Shown in pieces: positions 59,956-64,000 of a stretch of DNA of 64,000 nt (position 1 is the stretch's first letter; the number at the start of each line of letters is the position of its first letter). A model generated the notes under the pieces. That model saw only the letters and a list, made by a program, of their open reading frames with translations. It searched no databases and was not told the DNA's origin. The DNA comes from Roseomonas alba (GTDB taxonomy: Bacteria > Pseudomonadota > Alphaproteobacteria > Acetobacterales > Acetobacteraceae): positions 372,001 to 436,000 of the forward strand of contig NZ_JAHYBZ010000003.1 in assembly GCF_019430885.1 (NCBI RefSeq), read 5' to 3'. A program made the position numbers and the translations under genes.

Positions 59956-60837
59956 ATGCCGACGCGCATGCTGATCGTCTTCAATCCCGCTGCCGGGGCG
60001 CGCCGCCGCCGCCGGCTTTTCGCCGCGCTCGACCTGATCCGCGGCATCGGCCAGCGGCCGGAGGTGGCCGAGACCTCTCATCGCGGCCACGCCACCGAGC
60101 TTGCCCGCCAGGCGGCAGAGGAAGGCGTGCGCGTCGTGGTCGCGGCGGGCGGGGACGGCACCATCGCCGAGGTGGCCGCTGGCCTGGCGGGGTCGGATAC
60201 GGCACTCGGCGTGCTGCCGCTCGGCACGGCGAATGTGCTGGCGCTGGAACTCGGCATTCCGCGTGCGCCGGCGCAGGCGGCCGCAGTGCTGGCGATGGGG
60301 CGCACCGCCCTGCTGCATCCGGGGATCGCGCAGTATCCGGATGGGCAGGAATTGCTGTTCGTGCAGATGCTCGGCGCAGGCTTCGACGCCGCGGTGGTGC
60401 ATCACCTGCCCGGGGGCCTGAAGCGGGCGATCGGCAAGGGCGCCTATGTGCTCCAGACCATGCGGGAGATGCCGCGCTACCGCTTCGCCCCCATCCGCGT
60501 GTCGATCGACGGGCGGGTAGAGGATGTGGCGAGCGTGATCGTGACCAAGGGCCGGCTCTATGCCGGGCGCTTCCTGTTGGCACCCGGGGCCGATCCGCGG
60601 GCCGAGGGCTTCCACGTCGCGCTGTTCCGCGAGGCCGGCATGCTGGCGGCGATGCGCTATGGTGCCGCGTTGCCGCTGGGATTGCTGCCGCGCATGCGCG
60701 GGGTGGAGATCCTGCGCGGCGGGAGCGTGCAATTGCGCGGGGAGGCGATTCCCGCGCAGGCGGATGGCGACGCGGCCGGCTTCCTGCCCAGCGCGATCGC
60801 CCCGGCGCCGCGGCCGATGCGGATCGTGTTGCCATAG
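59956..60837 (+). CDS. Diacylglycerol kinase-family lipid kinase
   Basis: A 293-residue lipid kinase: MLIVFNPAAGARRRRRLFAAL at the N terminus, VVVAAGGDGTIAEVAAGL with the GGDGT motif, LGVLPLGTANVLALELGIP and the beta-sandwich C-terminal domain ending in GEAIPAQADGDAAGFLP. ATG 59956 fits. It is a diverged paralogue of the protein encoded at 36615, with the more typical GGDGT. Next to an LpxH-like enzyme and a lipid-type glycosyltransferase, it supports a glycolipid or phospholipid pathway. Confidence 0.88.
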   Translation: MPTRMLIVFNPAAGARRRRRLFAALDLIRGIGQRPEVAETSHRGHATELARQAAEEGVRVVVAAGGDGTIAEVAAGLAGSDTALGVLPLGTANVLALELGIPRAPAQAAAVLAMGRTALLHPGIAQYPDGQELLFVQMLGAGFDAAVVHHLPGGLKRAIGKGAYVLQTMREMPRYRFAPIRVSIDGRVEDVASVIVTKGRLYAGRFLLAPGADPRAEGFHVALFREAGMLAAMRYGAALPLGLLPRMRGVEILRGGSVQLRGEAIPAQADGDAAGFLPSAIAPAPRPMRIVLP

Positions 60838-60879
60838 CGCCGACGGCGGAACGGGAAGCGATCGGCGCCCCGCCGAACC

Positions 60880-60965
60880 GCTCCTCGCCAATGGTCTCTC
60901 CGATGCTTCCACGGTGGAACCGAGAGGGGCGGCGCCCCTCCAACTCCAACAGCGTCGGCCGCCTC
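60880..60965. repeat. Mosaic palindromic repeat, fragment R12
   Basis: A short remnant with GAGAGGGGCGGCGCCCCTCC followed by AACTCCAACAGCG, like the ends of R4 and R5. It separates the convergent lipid kinase and FNR genes. Confidence 0.55.
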
Positions 60966-60983
60966 CGGCCCCGTGCGGCCGAC

Positions 60984-62000
60984 CTACGCCGCCGGAACGC
61001 CCTTCGAGGTCGAATACTCGAAATGCAGCGCCTCACCGGGGAAGACCCGCGGATGGATGGCGTGGGCGGCCATCGCGGCCTCGCTGAACCCCTGCAGGAT
61101 CAGCTTCAGCTTGCCCGGATAGGTCGCGATGTCGCCGATGGCGAAGACGCCATCGACGTTGGTCGCGCAGGTCGCGGGGTCCACCGTGATGTGGTTGCGG
61201 TCCAGCCCCAGCCCCCATTCCGCGATCGGGCCGAGTTCCATCGACAGACCGAAGAAGGCGAGCAGATGATCGGCGGGAATGTCGCGCTCCTCGCCCTTCA
61301 GCGTCGCCAGCGTCACCGCCTCCAGCCGAGCCCCGTCGCCTTTCAGCCCATGGAGCTGGTAGGGGATGGCCATCTCCACCTCGCCCCGCGCGGCGGCGGC
61401 GTCGAGCTGCGCAGCGGTCTCAGGGGCGGCGCGGAATTTCGGGCGGCGGTGCACCACCGTGACCTTCGCGGCCACGTCCTTCAGCGACAGCGCCCAGTCC
61501 ACCGCGGAGTCGCCGCCGCCCGCGATCACCACGCGCTTGCCGCGGAATTCCTCCCGCCGTGCCACGAGGTAGCGCACGGCGCCGCTCGCCTCGTAGCCCG
61601 GCAACCCGTCCAGTGGCGGCCGGTTCGGCCCGAAGGCGCCGGCGCCGGCCGCAATGATCACCGCCTTGCAGCGCACGGTGTCCCCGGCGGAGGTGCCGAG
61701 GGTGATCACCCCGTCCTCCCGCACCAGCCGTTCCACCTTGCGGCCGAGCAGGAAGGTCGGCCCGAAGGGTTCGATCTGCGCTTCCAGCCGCCCGATCAGG
61801 TCGGCGGCCGCGATCGCCGGGTGGGCCGGGATGTCGTAGATCGGCTTTTCCGGGTAGAGCGCGGTGCATTGCCCGCCCACCGCGTCCAACGCATCGATCA
61901 CCACCGATTTCATGCGCAGCATGCCACATTCGAAGACAGCGAAAAGCCCGACAGGCCCCGCGCCGATGATTGCGACATCCGTTTCGATGACGGCGGCCAT
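60984..62000 (-). CDS. Ferredoxin-NADP+ reductase, thioredoxin-reductase-like type
   Basis: A 338-residue FAD/NAD(P) enzyme. VAIIGAGPVGLFAVFECGML binds FAD; DAVGGQCTALYPEKPIYDIPAHP is diagnostic of the type 2 FNR of Alphaproteobacteria and Bacillus, which lacks the CxxC of thioredoxin reductase. VVIAGGGDSAVDWALSL is the NADPH site, and DGVFAIGDIATYPGKLKLILQGFSEAAMAAHAI closes the FAD domain. ATG 62000 with GGGGGAGT upstream is preferred over GTG 62006. It transfers electrons between NADPH and ferredoxin or flavodoxin. Confidence 0.92.
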   Translation of the reverse strand: MAAVIETDVAIIGAGPVGLFAVFECGMLRMKSVVIDALDAVGGQCTALYPEKPIYDIPAHPAIAAADLIGRLEAQIEPFGPTFLLGRKVERLVREDGVITLGTSAGDTVRCKAVIIAAGAGAFGPNRPPLDGLPGYEASGAVRYLVARREEFRGKRVVIAGGGDSAVDWALSLKDVAAKVTVVHRRPKFRAAPETAAQLDAAAARGEVEMAIPYQLHGLKGDGARLEAVTLATLKGEERDIPADHLLAFFGLSMELGPIAEWGLGLDRNHITVDPATCATNVDGVFAIGDIATYPGKLKLILQGFSEAAMAAHAIHPRVFPGEALHFEYSTSKGVPAA

Positions 62001-62081
62001 GGCCACTCCCCCGACTCAAGGCCCGCGTGATAGACGGAGTGCGCCCAGGATCAAAGCCGCCCTCCCGCGGCGCCCTTTTTC

Positions 62082-62540
62082 ATGCCCCGGACCGTGACGC
62101 TGGATTTGCAGGATCTCCCCGCCACCCATGCCCTGGCCGCGCGCCTCGCGCGGCTGCTGCGCGCGGGGGATGCGGTGCTGTTGGAAGGCCCGCTGGGGGC
62201 GGGCAAGTCGGAACTGGCCCGCGCCGTGCTGCGCGCCGCCGCCGGCGATCCCGGCCTGGAAGTGCCGAGCCCGACCTTCACCCTGGTGCAGTCCTACGAC
62301 CTGCCGGCCGGCCCGGCGCATCATTTCGACCTCTACCGGCTGGATGGGCCTGCGGGCCTGGACGAGCTCGGCTGGGAGGAAGCGCGGGAGGGCATCGTCC
62401 TCGTGGAATGGCCTGATCGGCTCGGGGCGCTGGCGCCCGCCGATGCGCTGCGCATCACCCTCGAACCCGGCCGCGAGGAGGATGCGCGCCGCGTGCACCT
62501 GGCGGGCTGGGACGATCGCCTGGACCGTCTCGCGGCATGA
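62082..62540 (+). CDS. tsaE: tRNA threonylcarbamoyladenosine biosynthesis ATPase TsaE
   Basis: A 152-residue P-loop protein. LLEGPLGAGKSELARAVLRA is Walker A, VPSPTFTLVQSYD the switch region, and HFDLYRLDGPAGLDELGWEEAREGIVLVEWPDR the conserved second half. It energises the TsaBD complex for t6A37 modification of tRNA. It overlaps amgK by ATGA. The tsaE-amgK-murU order is common in Alphaproteobacteria. Confidence 0.95.
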   Translation: MPRTVTLDLQDLPATHALAARLARLLRAGDAVLLEGPLGAGKSELARAVLRAAAGDPGLEVPSPTFTLVQSYDLPAGPAHHFDLYRLDGPAGLDELGWEEAREGIVLVEWPDRLGALAPADALRITLEPGREEDARRVHLAGWDDRLDRLAA

Positions 62541-63526
62541 GGGACGCGAGCGATTTCCTCCGCGAGGCCGGCTTCGGCGATGCGCGCATCGAACCGCTGC
62601 CGTCCGACGCGTCCTTCCGCCACTACGCGCGGCTGCGGGGCGGGCCGCGCCCCGCCATGCTGATGGATGCGCCGCCGCCCGAGGATGTCCGGCCGTTCGT
62701 CGCCATCGGACGCCATATCGCGGGGCTGAGCCTCTCCGCGCCGGAGATCATGGCGGCCGACGAAGCCCGGGGCTTCCTGATCATCGAGGATTTCGGCGAC
62801 GCGACCCATGCCTCGCTGCTCGATGCCGGGGCTGATCCGCTGCCGCTCTACCTCGAAGCGGCGGAGGCATTGGCCGCCCTGCACGCCGCCCCACCGCCCG
62901 CCGGCCTGCCGCCCTGGGGTCCGACGCGCATGTCGGAAACCGCGGCGGCGACCTTCCTCGACTGGTGGTGGCCCGCCGCCATGGGCGCGGAACCCGATGC
63001 CGAGACGCGCGCCCATTGCGACGCCGCCATCCGCGGCATGCTCGCCCCCTTCGCCGATGCCGGCGGCTTCGTGCATCGGGATTTCTTCCCTGCCAACCTC
63101 ATGCGGCTTGCCGACCGCAGCGGCCCGCGCCGCACTGGGTTGCTCGATTTCCAGGACGCTGCGGTCGGCCACCCGGCCTACGACCTGGTCTCGCTGGTCG
63201 AGGATGCGCGCCGTGACGTCGCCCCCACCGTGCGGCGGGCGGCCATCGAGCGCTATCTCTACGCCCGCGGCGACGTGGACCGCGACGCCTTCGCCGCCGC
63301 CATGGCCGTCTGCGCGGCGCAGCGGCATTTGCGCGTCGCGGCACTCTGGGTGCGGCTCGCGCTGCGCGACGGCAAGCCGCGCTATCTGGTGCACGGCCCG
63401 CGCTGCTGGCGCTTGCTCGCGGCCGCCCTGGAACACCCCGCGACGCGCCCCCTGCGCGACTTCCTCGATGCACGCGTGCCGCCCCGGCTGCGCTGCAACC
63501 CCGTGGCCGTGACGGAGCCCGCATGA
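62537..63526 (+). CDS. amgK: Anomeric MurNAc/GlcNAc kinase AmgK
   Basis: A 329-residue protein of the aminoglycoside phosphotransferase fold. PLPSDASFRHYARL replaces the glycine-rich loop, LIIEDFGD is the hinge, FVHRDFFPANLM the catalytic loop (HxDxxxxN) and GLLDFQDAAVGHPAYDLVSLVED the metal-binding DFG-like region. AmgK makes MurNAc-1-phosphate in peptidoglycan recycling, bypassing de novo UDP-MurNAc synthesis. It overlaps murU by ATGA, which supports the assignment. Confidence 0.9.
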   Translation: MRDASDFLREAGFGDARIEPLPSDASFRHYARLRGGPRPAMLMDAPPPEDVRPFVAIGRHIAGLSLSAPEIMAADEARGFLIIEDFGDATHASLLDAGADPLPLYLEAAEALAALHAAPPPAGLPPWGPTRMSETAAATFLDWWWPAAMGAEPDAETRAHCDAAIRGMLAPFADAGGFVHRDFFPANLMRLADRSGPRRTGLLDFQDAAVGHPAYDLVSLVEDARRDVAPTVRRAAIERYLYARGDVDRDAFAAAMAVCAAQRHLRVAALWVRLALRDGKPRYLVHGPRCWRLLAAALEHPATRPLRDFLDARVPPRLRCNPVAVTEPA

Positions 63527-64000
63527 TCGCCCTGACCCACGCCATGGTGCTGGCCGCCGGCCTCGGCACCCGCATGCGGCCGCTCACCGAGCAACGGCCC
63601 AAGCCGCTGCTCGAACTGGATGGCCGCTCGCTGCTCGACCACGCGCTCGACCGGCTGGCTGCGGCCGGCGTGACCGATGCTGTGGTGAACGCGCATTGGC
63701 TCGGCGCGCAGGTCGAAGCGGCCATGTCCCGCCGTACCTCGCCGCGAATCACCGTGCAGCACGAGGATACGCTGCTCGAAACCGGCGGCAGCGTGACGCT
63801 GGCGCTGCCGAATCTCGGACCAGCCCCCTTCGTCGTCGTGAATGGCGATGCCTTCTGGCTGGATGGGCCCACCGCGGCGCTGACGCGCCTCGCCGCCACC
63901 TTCGACCCGGCGGAGATGGACGCGCTGCTGCTGATGGTGCGCACCACGCAGGTGGAAGGCATCGTGGGCAAGGGTGACTTCCTGCTGGACCCGGTGGGAC
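63523..64000 (+). CDS. murU: MurNAc-1-phosphate uridylyltransferase MurU (partial, cut by window end)
   Basis: The first 159 residues of a nucleotidyltransferase. AMVLAAGLGTRMRPLTEQRPKPLLELDGRSLLDHAL is the nucleotide-binding signature, and ETGGSVTLALPNLG plus FVVVNGDAFWLDG give the metal site. It turns MurNAc-1-phosphate into UDP-MurNAc after AmgK. Start ATG 63523 overlaps amgK. The 3' end is outside the window. Confidence 0.9.
   Translation, partial: MIALTHAMVLAAGLGTRMRPLTEQRPKPLLELDGRSLLDHALDRLAAAGVTDAVVNAHWLGAQVEAAMSRRTSPRITVQHEDTLLETGGSVTLALPNLGPAPFVVVNGDAFWLDGPTAALTRLAATFDPAEMDALLLMVRTTQVEGIVGKGDFLLDPVG

Overview
The window is about 64 kb of very GC-rich chromosomal DNA. It looks like an alphaproteobacterium, most likely in or near the Acetobacteraceae (Roseomonas-type). 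The grounds are a PhyR/NepR/EcfG general stress response locus, a short HPr kinase in an operon with RapZ, EIIA, HPr and EI, several orphan Bug/TctC binding proteins, and an AmgK/MurU recycling operon. The genus is inferred from gene content and style; no rRNA or tRNA gene was seen. No transposase, integrase, phage structural gene or CRISPR array was seen either.

Layout. (1) 1-10.6 kb: acyl-CoA and small-acid metabolism, with GST, CaiB/BaiF CoA-transferase, carboxymuconolactone-decarboxylase-like protein, three Bug proteins, a GntR regulator, an FAD oxidoreductase, a hotdog thioesterase and a thiolase. (2) 10.8-12.4 kb: ahcY with an AT-rich dyad upstream. (3) 12.4-29.8 kb: an exopolysaccharide locus with YjbF and YjbH homologues, an outer-membrane export protein, a polysaccharide copolymerase, a polymerase, two unrelated initiating phosphoglycosyl transferases, an aminotransferase, WecB, two glycosyltransferases and a heparinase-like lyase. 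No Wzx flippase is present. (4) 30.1-34.2 kb: hprK-rapZ-EIIA-HPr-EI, a regulatory PTS without sugar permease, tightly overlapped. (5) 34.3-38.2 kb: small envelope proteins, a DUF1194 protein, a lipid kinase and a metallophosphoesterase. (6) 38.2-48.4 kb: general stress response core (kinase, NepR, EcfG, second ECF sigma, PhyR) followed by CsbD, DUF1328, an ABC exporter, an AI-2E-type permease, DUF883 and a holin-like protein. Several carry a shared GCAAC-N16/17-CGTT promoter pattern. (7) 48.5-57.7 kb: a solitary fused ABC permease, metX-metW, DUF2125, ChaC, DUF2459, a Bug protein and an Lrp regulator. (8) 57.8-64 kb: an LpxH-like hydrolase with a glycosyltransferase, a second lipid kinase, a ferredoxin-NADP reductase, and tsaE-amgK-murU (murU cut by the window end).

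The most unusual feature is a family of modular, palindrome-rich mosaic repeats present in at least twelve places, between genes and in three cases inside or at the edge of coding sequence. One copy of about 354 bp lies in frame within the heparinase-like gene, one supplies the last 60 residues of a glycosyltransferase, and one appears to supply the start of the YjbH homologue. A separate 120-130 bp hairpin repeat occurs at both 113-234 and 53208-53338, each time overlapping the stop codon of a gene. A 139-bp element with 13-bp inverted ends adjoins the first copy.
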